A stretch of 63,467 nucleotides of DNA from Streptomyces turgidiscabies Car8 (lineage in GTDB: Bacteria > Actinomycetota > Actinomycetes > Streptomycetales > Streptomycetaceae): positions 1 through 63,467 of the forward strand of contig NZ_AEJB01000623.1 in assembly GCF_000331005.1 (NCBI RefSeq), given 5' to 3'. This document shows, one piece after another, positions 1-8,350 of this stretch. A program made the translations under genes and the position numbers. The notes under the pieces were generated by a model. The model saw only the letters and a program-made list of their open reading frames with translations, was not told the origin of the DNA and made no database searches. How positions within the stretch are numbered: position 1 is the stretch's first letter; each line of letters opens with the position of its first letter.

Positions 1-20
1 TCCCTCACGAAGTCGTCCGG

Positions 21-1232
21 TCAGCTCGCCGTCTCCGTACTCCGGTCCGCCCCCTCCTCGTACCGCCCCCGGAGTTCCGAGAGCACGCCGAAGGCCGCCG
101 CCGTCAGCGGTACGGAGAGGAGCATGCCGAGGATGCCGGCGAGGGAGGCGCCGGCGGTGAGGGCGACCAGGATCACCGCCGGGTGCATCTGGAGCGTACG
201 GCTCTGGATCATCGGCTGGAACACGTTGCCCTCCAGAAGCTGGACGAGGGCGACCACGCCGAGGACCCACAGCGCGGTGGTGAGCCCGCCGTCCGCGAAC
301 GAGACCAGGACCGCCACCGCGCCCGAGAGGAACGCGCCCAGGTACGGGATGTACGCCCCTATGAACACCAGCGCCCCGAGGCCGACGGCGCCCGGCACCT
401 GGAGGATCAGCAGACCGACGGTGATGCACACGGCGTCGATGAACGCGACGATCGTCGTACCCAGCATGAAGCCCTCGATCGCCTGGAAGGCGCGGCGGGC
501 CATGACCTCCAGGGTCGCGCCGGAGCCGCGGGGCGCCAGCGAGTGCAGCGAGGCGACGGCCCGGTCGGAGTCGCGGAGGAAGAAGAAGAGGAGCAGGATC
601 GCGAGCGTCGCGGTGGCGATCATCTCGGTGAGCAGACTGACGCCGCTCAGCACACCGGATACGGCGGTGCCGCCGAACTTGGAGAAGAGTTCCTTGGCGT
701 TGGTGGCCAGCTCGTCCAGGGAGTTGCCGACCACGTCGAAGCGCTCGCTGAGGTCCTTCGCCGCGTGCTGCACGGAGGTGACGATCTGGTCACCGGTGTC
801 GATCAGAGCGTTGACCACGATGTACGCGGCCCCGCCCATGACGAGGATCACGGCGGCGCAGGTCAGCCCGGCGGCGAGGGACTTGTTGAACTTCATCCTG
901 ACCAGCCGCCGGTAGAACGGGCCGAGCAGGGCCGAGAGAAGCAGCGCGAGCAGCACGGGCGTGACGACGGTCTGGAACGTGATGCAGAACCACACGCCCA
1001 CCGTGATCACGCCGCTGAGCAGCAGCAACAGCGCGCTCACGGCGGCGATGCGCCGGGCGGTGCCCGAGAGGAGGGGCGCGGCGCCGCGGTTGTCGGCGCT
1101 GACCGGCGTGTTCAGGGGGACACCGGTGGTGCGTACGGTCGTACGCGTCCGGTGTATCCGCGTGCCGCGTCGCCCCGGCTGCCTGTTGCGGCTGCCGCCG
1201 ACTCTGCGAGGGGCTCCCGTACGGCTGTTCAT
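21..1232 (-). CDS. AI-2E family transporter (membrane permease)
   Basis: Polytopic membrane protein of about 403 residues. After a basic, low-complexity N-terminus of about 60 residues come alternating hydrophobic segments and a long soluble stretch, then the C-terminal helices typical of the AI-2E/PerM family (segments around GALVFIGAYIPYLGAFLSG and EGNVFQPMIQSRTLQMHP are characteristic). Members are putative exporters or antiporters; the substrate here is unknown. The start is uncertain: ATG at 1232 was chosen, but an in-frame GTG at 1259 has a comparable ribosome site. The gene is transcribed away from the acyltransferase at 1448. Confidence 0.85.
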   Translation of the reverse strand: MNSRTGAPRRVGGSRNRQPGRRGTRIHRTRTTVRTTGVPLNTPVSADNRGAAPLLSGTARRIAAVSALLLLLSGVITVGVWFCITFQTVVTPVLLALLLSALLGPFYRRLVRMKFNKSLAAGLTCAAVILVMGGAAYIVVNALIDTGDQIVTSVQHAAKDLSERFDVVGNSLDELATNAKELFSKFGGTAVSGVLSGVSLLTEMIATATLAILLLFFFLRDSDRAVASLHSLAPRGSGATLEVMARRAFQAIEGFMLGTTIVAFIDAVCITVGLLILQVPGAVGLGALVFIGAYIPYLGAFLSGAVAVLVSFADGGLTTALWVLGVVALVQLLEGNVFQPMIQSRTLQMHPAVILVALTAGASLAGILGMLLSVPLTAAAFGVLSELRGRYEEGADRSTETAS

Positions 1233-1447
1233 CCTGTTTTCGTCTCCGCTCACACGCACGACCGCTGTCTGCTTTCCGCTGTCCGCGGCGTCAGAGTAGA
1301 CCGGCGCGAGACCCCCAGGGTTGAGCGGACGGGGAGAGACGACGGGGTGAGTCCGGGTGGAGGCGCCGCGTCCGGAAAGCCCTGCTGAACCTGTGGGAAC
1401 CGTTACACCTTGTGTGACTCCGCCGATGCGGGGCAGGCGCGGTCGTT

Positions 1448-2740
1448 ATGAGCACCCCCACCAACCGGAGCACGGCAGACGCCGTAGACGCGACGCCCTC
1501 GGCAGGCGCGACAGTCGAGGTCGCGGAGGAGAGCCCGCGGATCCTGGGCGGCGCGCCGACGACGGACGCGCGGCCCAGATCCGGTGGCGGGCGGGGTTTT
1601 CCGTCGGCCCTGCGCGGTGGCGGGCGGGTGGCAGGGCTGGACGGACTGCGGACGGTCGCTGTCGTACTGGTGATCGTCTACCACGTGAAGCCGGATCTGG
1701 TACCCGGCGGCTCGGTCGGCGTGGACGTCTTCTTCACGCTCAGCGGTTTCGTCATCACCCGGCTGCTGATCGCCGAGTACGCCCGCACGGGCGGCATCGG
1801 CCTGCGGTCGTTCTACAAGCGCCGGTGGGTGCGGCTGGGCCCGGCCATGCTGACGATGTGCGCGGTCACCGCGCTTCTCTCCCTGGCGTTGCCGCTGCCG
1901 CTGTTCGACGGGGCGTGGACGGCGGCGGTGCTGGCGGCGGTGTCGGTCGTCAACCTCGTACGGGCGGGTGAGGCCGGTCCGTACTCGGACCTCACCTCGC
2001 CCCTCAGCCACACCTGGTCCCTGGGGGTGGAGGAGCAGTTCTACCTGGCCTGGCCGCTCCTGTTCCTCCTGCTTCTACGGCGTACCACGGCCCGGAAGGT
2101 ACTGGCCTGGGTCGGGGCCCTGTGCGTCGTGCCGCTGCTCTGGCGCCTCGCCCTCTGGGACCCCTCGGCGGCGCACCGCATCTACAACGGCCCCGACACC
2201 CGCGCCGACCAGCTCCTGATCGGCGCCCTCCTGGCCGTCGTCCTGGCCCGCCTACGAGCCGACGACCCCCGCCTGGAGCTGCTCCGCCGCTGGTCGGGCC
2301 ACCTGTGCTGGCCCGCGCTCGCGCTGCTGGGCCTGGTCGCCTGGCAGATCCCGATCGCCGAGGCGAGCGCGTGGAACCCCGTCTGGTACACGGTCGGCTT
2401 CAGTTTCGCCGCGGTCCTGACGGCCACGGTGGTGGCGACCCTGGACCTGCTCCCTGGGTCCTGGCCCTCCCGCCTCCTCTCGATCGGCGCCCTGGCCTGG
2501 GTCGGCCGCAACCTCAGCTACGGGATGTACCTGTGGCACTACCCCGCCATCCGCCTCCTCTCCGACCTGGGCGTACCGGACGACCAGTTGCTGCCGATGG
2601 GCATGGTGGCGACGGTCGCGGCGGCTCTGGCGTCGTACGCACTCGTGGAACGGCCGCTGGCACGCCGCGCACGGAGGGGCGGGGGTCGGCCCGACCGGCC
2701 AGACGGCGCTCTCCTTGGGGGCTCTGTCGTTTCGCACTGA
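1448..2740 (+). CDS. Acyltransferase family 3 membrane protein (OafA/YrhL type)
   Basis: Integral membrane O-acyltransferase of 430 residues. A disordered N-terminus of about 60 residues precedes the signature GLDGLRTVAVVLVIVYH, whose His is the proposed catalytic residue, followed by GVDVFFTLSGFVITRLL and the loop WSLGVEEQFYLAWPLL that marks the family. About ten hydrophobic helices follow. Such enzymes acylate surface polysaccharides, lipids or antibiotics; the acceptor cannot be told from sequence. It stands alone and ends 25 bases before the next gene. Confidence 0.9.
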   Translation: MSTPTNRSTADAVDATPSAGATVEVAEESPRILGGAPTTDARPRSGGGRGFPSALRGGGRVAGLDGLRTVAVVLVIVYHVKPDLVPGGSVGVDVFFTLSGFVITRLLIAEYARTGGIGLRSFYKRRWVRLGPAMLTMCAVTALLSLALPLPLFDGAWTAAVLAAVSVVNLVRAGEAGPYSDLTSPLSHTWSLGVEEQFYLAWPLLFLLLLRRTTARKVLAWVGALCVVPLLWRLALWDPSAAHRIYNGPDTRADQLLIGALLAVVLARLRADDPRLELLRRWSGHLCWPALALLGLVAWQIPIAEASAWNPVWYTVGFSFAAVLTATVVATLDLLPGSWPSRLLSIGALAWVGRNLSYGMYLWHYPAIRLLSDLGVPDDQLLPMGMVATVAAALASYALVERPLARRARRGGGRPDRPDGALLGGSVVSH

Positions 2741-2765
2741 CAGGTCTCGTTAAAGTCTCCTGATC

Positions 2766-3440
2766 ATGGACCTGATGACGGGGAACGAGATGGTCGCCAT
2801 CCCGCCGGGGCAGGTGACGCTGTCGGACCGGCGGACACAGCGCAGTTGGTCGGTCGAACTCGCCCCCTACCAGCTCGCGGCGTCCCCGGTCACCCAGGCG
2901 TTGTACGCAGAGATCACAGGCCGGCGGCCGAGCGCCACCCCCGGGGACCGGTTGCCCGTCGAGTGCGTCTCATGGTGGGACGCGGCGCGGTTCTGCAACG
3001 CCCTGTCCCAGTGCGCCGGCCTCACGCCCGCGTACCACTTCCGTGCCGAGGCCGAAGAAATCGAGTGGGACGCGTCCGCCGACGGGTACCGACTGCCGAC
3101 CGAAGCCGAGTGGGAGCACGCCTGCCGTGCCGGGACGACCGGACCGCGCTACGGGGAGCTCGACGAGATCGGCTGGTACCGCGGAAACTCGCACGAGCGC
3201 ATCCACGAGGTGGGCGGCAGACGCCCCAACTCGTGGGGGCTTCACGACATGCTCGGCAACGTCTGGGACTGGTGCTGGGACGTCTACGACGCCGAGGTCT
3301 ATGGCGCCTACCGGGTGCTCCGTGGCGGCGGCTGGTTCGATGAGCACTGGAGTTGCCGGGCCTCCGCGCGGCGCCGCAGCCACCCGACTTTCGAGGTCGA
3401 CGACGTGGGATTCCGCGTCGCGCGTTCCGTCTTGCACTGA
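2766..3440 (+). CDS. SUMF1/EgtB-type formylglycine-generating-enzyme-fold protein
   Basis: A 224-residue protein with the FGE-sulfatase fold: TEAEWEHACRAG, NSWGLHDMLGNVWDWCWD and VLRGGGWFDEHWSCRAS are hallmark blocks. True formylglycine-generating enzymes use two cysteines about five residues apart in the RGGSW...C block; here only the second position (WSC) is a cysteine and the first is acidic. Formylglycine synthase activity is therefore doubtful and a relative with another role is more likely. No sulfatase gene is adjacent. ATG start 2766. Confidence 0.8.
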   Translation: MDLMTGNEMVAIPPGQVTLSDRRTQRSWSVELAPYQLAASPVTQALYAEITGRRPSATPGDRLPVECVSWWDAARFCNALSQCAGLTPAYHFRAEAEEIEWDASADGYRLPTEAEWEHACRAGTTGPRYGELDEIGWYRGNSHERIHEVGGRRPNSWGLHDMLGNVWDWCWDVYDAEVYGAYRVLRGGGWFDEHWSCRASARRRSHPTFEVDDVGFRVARSVLH

Positions 3441-3520
3441 TCCACGCTGCCACTGATCCATGCTGCCGCTGATCCGCGTCGTGTGCGGTCCGGCCCGCGC
3501 GGGGTCGGTCCGGCGATAGC

Positions 3521-4324
3521 GTGATCCTCATGACGGCTGAAGGCGAGGCGCTGGTCGGCGGCATGGCGAACGCGGGGGCGGTCTTCCGCCGAGGGGAGTC
3601 GGTGGAGCGACCGGCACCGCGCAACGCACGCGCCCTGCATGCCTATCTCCTTGCCCTTAAGGAGCACGGCTTCGACGCGGCGCCGACCCCTGTCGGTCTC
3701 ACCGCGGATGGCCGTGAGCAGCTGACTTTCATCCCCGGTGAGGTGGCTCTGCCGCCGTTCCCGGACCGGGCGATGACGAGTTCCGCCCTCGAATCGGTGG
3801 GACGCCTGCTGCGGCGTCTGCACGAGACCAGCGCAGCCGTCGGGATCGACACCCGTGCCGAGTGGCCCCCGGACCTCGCCGACCCGGAGGGGGGAACGAT
3901 GTTGTGCCACAACGACGTGTGCCCGGAGAACGTCGTCTTTCGCGACGGTCGTGCCGCGGCACTGATCGACTTCGACTGGGCGGCCCCGGGCCGTGCCCTC
4001 TGGGACATCGCCATGACCGCCCGCTATTGGGTGCCCATGCTTGATCCAGAGTCCGCGGCCGCTCTCCATCCCCCCGGGCTGGACGCGGCCGCACGGCTGC
4101 GGGTTCTCGCCGACAGCTACGGCCTCTCGGCGGGGGACCGCGCCGAGTTGCCGGGCGTCATCGAGCAGGCCACGGAGGTCTGCCGGGCCTTCGTCGCCCG
4201 CCGCGTGGCCGACGGAGACCCCGTCTGTCTCCAGGCGCTGGCCGAGCGCGGTGGATGGGAACGCTGGGACCGCATACAGACCTGGCTGGTGGACCACCGC
4301 CGGACGCTCACGGCCGCCCTGTAG
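3521..4324 (+). CDS. Aminoglycoside phosphotransferase (APH)-fold kinase
   Basis: A 267-residue protein-kinase-like small-molecule kinase. The Brenner motif appears as LCHNDVCPENVVF (catalytic Asp and downstream Asn) and the metal-binding motif as AALIDFDWA, followed by LWDIAMTARYW. Members phosphorylate aminoglycosides, macrolides, choline or related alcohols; no substrate can be assigned and resistance should not be assumed. GTG start at 3521; an ATG four codons in (3530) is an alternative. Confidence 0.85.
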   Translation: MILMTAEGEALVGGMANAGAVFRRGESVERPAPRNARALHAYLLALKEHGFDAAPTPVGLTADGREQLTFIPGEVALPPFPDRAMTSSALESVGRLLRRLHETSAAVGIDTRAEWPPDLADPEGGTMLCHNDVCPENVVFRDGRAAALIDFDWAAPGRALWDIAMTARYWVPMLDPESAAALHPPGLDAAARLRVLADSYGLSAGDRAELPGVIEQATEVCRAFVARRVADGDPVCLQALAERGGWERWDRIQTWLVDHRRTLTAAL

Positions 4325-4430
4325 CGTACGGGCGTGGGTCACCGACGACGGCGGCCGTACACGGAAAAGGCCAGGTCAGAGTACGTCAGAGCAGCCTATG
4401 TCAGTGCCACCGCATAGGGTCCGGGCCACC

Positions 4431-4925
4431 ATGACAGACCACCGCGCAACCCTCGCGCCCGCCTTCGGCTCCATGACCGTGCTGGTAGCCGCCGTGATCG
4501 TCCACGACAAGGCCGCCGACCGTGTCGTCCTCCTCCAGCGTGGCCCGCGCGCCAAGTTCGGGCAGGGCATGTGGGATCTCCCGCTCGGCAAGAGCGAACC
4601 GGGCGAGCCCATCACCGATACAGCCGTACGTGAGTTGTACGAGGAGACCGGGCTCACGGTGCGGCCGGAGGCACTGGAAGCCGTGCACATCGTCCACGGT
4701 TCGCAGGGTGTGCAGGCGCCGAACGGTTTCCTCACCGTCGTGTTCGCGACCCACGACTGGACCGGCGAGCCCGAGAACCGCGAACCCGACAAGCACGCCC
4801 AGGTCCGCTGGTTCGACGTCGCCGAACTCCCGCAGGCCCCGGGGGAGTTCGTGCGTTCCAGCGCGGGCGCCTTGCGTCGGTATCTCGACGGCGGGCCGCT
4901 TATCTCGCTGGCGGGCTGGGGGTAG
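4431..4925 (+). CDS. NUDIX hydrolase
   Basis: A 164-residue NUDIX-fold pyrophosphohydrolase. The complete NUDIX box lies at about residues 54-76: it starts GKSEPGEP and ends RELYEETGL, with the REXXEE metal ligands present. The protein starts with a short lead and a beta-strand core (MTVLVAAVIVHD), as in MutT-like enzymes of Streptomyces. The substrate is unknown (nucleotide or sugar-nucleotide diphosphates in the family). The ORF is open far upstream, but the family alignment begins at ATG 4431; ATG 4398 is an alternative. Confidence 0.85.
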   Translation: MTDHRATLAPAFGSMTVLVAAVIVHDKAADRVVLLQRGPRAKFGQGMWDLPLGKSEPGEPITDTAVRELYEETGLTVRPEALEAVHIVHGSQGVQAPNGFLTVVFATHDWTGEPENREPDKHAQVRWFDVAELPQAPGEFVRSSAGALRRYLDGGPLISLAGWG

Positions 4926-4993
4926 TCAACTGTTCGCCTTCAAGGTTGTTTGCGTGAGCGAAACTTCGATTGGGTGAGCATCGTTGTGCGGGT

Positions 4994-5569
4994 GTGAAGC
5001 TGACGGAGTGGGCGAGGTTGCAGGGTGTGCATCCGCAGACCGCGTATCGCTGGTTTCGCGAGGGCACTTTGCCGGTACCCGCGCAGCGGGTCGGCCCGCG
5101 GGTGATTCTGGTGAACGTCGAGGCCGCCGCGGCGCCTGAGGTTGTCGGCGGGGTGGGGCTGTATGCCCGGGTCTCTTCCCGGGATCAGAAGGCGGATCTG
5201 GAACGCCAGGTCGCCCGGCTGTCCGCGTGGGCGGCTGGGGCCGGCCACCGTGTCGTGAGGGTTGAGGCCGAGACTGGTTCGGGGATGAACGGGGCGCGTG
5301 CAAAGGCCCGGCGTCTGCTGGCCGATCCCGAGGTGACCACGGTCGTGGTGGAGCACCGGGACCGGCTTGGCCGGATGAATACAGAGCTGGTCGAGGCGGC
5401 TTTGGAAGCGTCCGGGCGCCGCCTCGTCGTGCTGGATGGCCGTGAGGTCGAAGACGACCTGGTCCGGGACATGGTGGAGGTGCTGACCTCGTTCTGCGCC
5501 CGCTTGTACGGGCGCAGGTCGGCGAAGAACCGTGCCCATAAAGCGCTTCAGGCAGCCGAACATGGCTGA
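4994..5569 (+). CDS. tnpA: IS607-family serine recombinase (TnpA)
   Basis: A 191-residue small serine recombinase. An N-terminal MerR-like helix-turn-helix (KLTEWARLQGVHPQTAYRWF) precedes the catalytic domain, as is typical of IS607 transposases. The catalytic serine lies in LYARVSSRDQK (about residue 61), and HRDRLGRMNTELVEAAL and the C-terminal FCARLYGRRSAKNRA helix are conserved. GTG 4994 fits the usual family start (MKLxEWA); a TTG at 4970 would add eight residues. It overlaps tnpB. Length and motifs look intact. Confidence 0.88.
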   Translation: MKLTEWARLQGVHPQTAYRWFREGTLPVPAQRVGPRVILVNVEAAAAPEVVGGVGLYARVSSRDQKADLERQVARLSAWAAGAGHRVVRVEAETGSGMNGARAKARRLLADPEVTTVVVEHRDRLGRMNTELVEAALEASGRRLVVLDGREVEDDLVRDMVEVLTSFCARLYGRRSAKNRAHKALQAAEHG

Positions 5570-7094
5570 GCTACGCCCGATCGCGGCGCCCTTCGTCGCG
5601 TCCGGTCCCAGCGGTGTGGCCGTCCGGACCCGCCTCAAGCAACTGACGCCCGGCGATGAGAAGGTGCTGCGGCTGGTCGGCGCGCATCTGGGTTCGCTGG
5701 CCTCGAAGGACCTCAAGGCACGCTGCCGGGACGGCCTGGAGCACTCCGGCAATACGTGGGCGGTGCGGAAGCGGGAGCTGACACCCGCCTCGTCGTCGCG
5801 CTGGGCGGGGTCGATCGCCAAGGCCACACACGGCCAGTGGGCACTGGCCAGCCGCTGCCGGCTGGCGCACCTCCACAACCTGGAAGCCGGCATCCGAATC
5901 ATCGAGGCCCGGCTGGCACTGCCGGTCGGGCAGAAAGGGACGAAGAAGGTGCCCGGGGGCTACCGGTCCGCGCGGGAATGGCATGCGAAGTCACGGCGGC
6001 TGCGGGTACTGGAGGACCGGCTGGCCGCCGGGCGGGCGGACCGTGAGGCGGGGATCGTGCACGTCGTGCGGGGCGGCAAACGGCTGGCACGCACCCGGCA
6101 CAACCTGGAGGCCGCGCAGCTCACGGAGTCCGCGTGGCGTGGGCGGTGGGAGGCGGAGCGCTGGTTCTGCCAGGCCGACGGGGAGTCCGGCAAGCGCTAC
6201 GGCAACGAGACGATCCGCGTCAGCCCCCACGGCGAGGTCAGCATCAAACTCCCCGCACCGCTGGGGTACTTGGCGAATGGCCCGCACGGCCGGTATGTCC
6301 TGGCCTGCAAGGTGACATTCGCGCACCGGGGCGGGGAGTGGGCGGATCGTGTCGTGGCCAACCGGGCCATCGCCTACCGCATCCACTACGACACGGGCCG
6401 GGAGCGCTGGTATGTGACCGCGTCCTGGCAGATCGCACCAACCCCCACCATCCCCATCGAGGCAGCCCTCGCCCACGGCGTGATCGGTGTCGACATGAAC
6501 GCCGATCACCTGGCCGCCTGGCGCCTGGACACCGACGGCAACCCGACCGGCGCCCCACGCCGCTTCATCTACGACCTTTCCGGCACCGCCGAGCATCGTG
6601 ACGCGCAGGTCCGCCACGCCCTGACCCGCCTCCTGCACTGGGCCCGAACCTGCGGCGTGAAGGCGATCGCCGTCGAGGATCTGGACTTTGCCACGGAGAA
6701 GACCCGGGAGAAACACGGCCGCAGGAAAGGCTTCCGCCGACTGATCTCCGGCATGCCCACCGGCAAACTCCGCGCCCGCTTGTCTTCGATGGCCGACGCC
6801 ACCGGTATCACGGTCATCGCTGTCGATCCGGCCTACACCTCGAAGTGGGGCGCGCAGCACTGGCAGAAACCGCTCACCAGCACCACCCGTTAGACGACTC
6901 GCCATGACGCTGCTGCCGTGGCGATCGGAAGGCGCGCCCAGGGACACCCGATCCGGCGACGGACGACACCGCCCCATGCTCACCGGAGTGATGAGCATGG
7001 GCATCGGACCGTCCAGGCCAGACCGGTTGCCCCTGGGCGTGAGGGAACCCGCCCCCGCATCCCCGGACCACGGACACGATCCGTGCCGCCCTGA
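5562..7094 (+). pseudogene. tnpB: TnpB-like RuvC nuclease gene interrupted by an amber codon
   Basis: TnpB is the RNA-guided RuvC nuclease associated with IS200/IS605/IS607 elements. The open frame runs from ATG 5562 (or GTG 5532) to TAG 6891-6893, giving about 443 residues. RuvC-I is visible at GVIGVDMNAD (Asp about 311) and RuvC-II at AIAVEDLDF (Glu about 372). Directly after the TAG the same frame continues with TTRHDAAAVAIGRRAQGH, which looks like the RuvC-III block; its Asp is encoded at 6906-6908. A single base change could have produced the stop. Readthrough would end at TGA 7092. No CxxC zinc-ribbon pairs are visible between RuvC-II and RuvC-III. Confidence 0.8.
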
Positions 7095-7272
7095 CGCGGA
7101 GCGAACGCGGGCAACCAGAACGCCCAACACCGTCCGGGGCGTTCGGCCGAGCACGAGACCTGGCAACAGGACTCACTCCCGCTCAGTCTCTAGGAACGGT
7201 AGGCAGCGACTAGGATCGCAATCTTCGGCTGGCGGAAGCCACCTGGAGTCCCCTGAGGGTGTGCCGAAAACG

Positions 7273-8076
7273 ATGAACCCGGCAACGACGAACCTCGACG
7301 ACACTCCCACGCCGGATGTCACTCTCACCCAACTCCGGCTCGACCGTGCCCTGGACAACCTGGCCGTCACCTTTCGCGGTGCGACCGCCCGCGCCGACGA
7401 GGTCCAGTGCGACTGTCACTGGGGCAGCGAGGAAGAACTCGCGCTGCTGAAGGTCCCGGACGTGGAACTCGACCCGGATCTGCTCTACCGCACCTGGCAT
7501 GCCTTCGACTGGAAGGACCACGGCGCGGTGCTGCGCCGCGTCCTGCCCCAGTTCGCCAGAGCGCTGGTAGGCGGCCTCGTGGAGCCTTACCTCATGGAAG
7601 AGGTGGGGCGTTCGTTCGGCATGGGCGACTGGCACCGGTGGCCCGTGCGCCAGAGTGCGGTGGTGTGGGAGTTCCTGCACGCCTGGTGGGCGCACAGTCT
7701 CACCGACCCGGATCCCGTCGCCCCCGTGTACGAGCTGCTGGCTGTGTGCGCCGAGGCGTCCGGCGTCATCGGCCCGTGGCTCACGGTATGGGAGGCACTC
7801 GATCACCCGGTGGCCGACCGGCACTTGGCGGAAGCGGCTACTCAGTGGGAGTACGGGCTGCTGGGAGACGAGCTTCCCTGGAAAAATTGGTGGTGGGAGG
7901 ACGACAACGCGGACGAGATGCGCACCGAACTCGCGGCCTGGTTGGTCCGCCATGTCCCCGCACGGCTGCGTTCCCAGGACGCGGCGACCGTGGAACTCCT
8001 GCACCGGGTACGGCTGATGGGTCTCACCGGTCCCGCCCGCTGGGAGGACCCGTACTGGCCCAACCACCGCTACTGA
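7273..8076 (+). CDS. Hypothetical protein, acidic and Trp-rich
   Basis: A 267-residue protein of unknown function, acidic and rich in Trp and His (AWWAHSLTD, WKNWWWEDDNADEM, WEDPYWPNHRY at the C-terminus). It has no signal peptide or membrane segment and a helical character throughout, so a cytoplasmic protein is likely. No family was recognised. It lies just downstream of the IS607 right end. ATG 7273 was chosen; GTG at 7261 is in frame with a closer GAGGG. Confidence 0.65.
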   Translation: MNPATTNLDDTPTPDVTLTQLRLDRALDNLAVTFRGATARADEVQCDCHWGSEEELALLKVPDVELDPDLLYRTWHAFDWKDHGAVLRRVLPQFARALVGGLVEPYLMEEVGRSFGMGDWHRWPVRQSAVVWEFLHAWWAHSLTDPDPVAPVYELLAVCAEASGVIGPWLTVWEALDHPVADRHLAEAATQWEYGLLGDELPWKNWWWEDDNADEMRTELAAWLVRHVPARLRSQDAATVELLHRVRLMGLTGPARWEDPYWPNHRY

Positions 8077-8350
8077 GGTCGCGCCGGGTACTCGTGCGCC
8101 GGGATGCGGTTGGCCACGACCCAACCCCCTTAAAGAACTTGGGTAAAGAACCAACCGCCTCCCTCCTCCCGCCCGTTGTCCCCTGCGGACCCCGGCGAAA
8201 CATGATTCATTCACTCTCAGGAGTGACTCGGTTGCGGTGAGTGGCTGCGGAGAGTTACGTTCCCGGAAACAACCCACAAAAACGACGGCCCCCGCCAGGA
8301 CTGCAATCCTGTACGAGGGCCTGACCGTTCAGGAAGAGAACGACTTCCCC

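Larger units (their letters stand above)
4926..7200 (+). mobile_element. IS607-family insertion sequence (tnpA + interrupted tnpB)
   Basis: Two overlapping transposon genes, a serine-recombinase tnpA and a RuvC-type tnpB, define an IS607-family element. This family lacks terminal inverted repeats and target duplications, so the ends cannot be fixed from sequence; the limits given run from the end of the NUDIX gene to about 7200, shortly before the next gene. The roughly 300 bases after the tnpB stop still carry the former tnpB 3' end and presumably the right end, where a guide (omega) RNA would be encoded in active elements. TnpB is damaged, so the element looks impaired. Confidence 0.6.

Noticed and set aside
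3521..4324. Aminoglycoside resistance gene
   Set aside because: The kinase fold is clear, but the sequence does not resemble a specific resistance enzyme; substrate left open.
4040..4430. N-terminal extension of the NUDIX protein over the APH gene
   Set aside because: The extension lies in another frame of the APH kinase gene and has no domain character.
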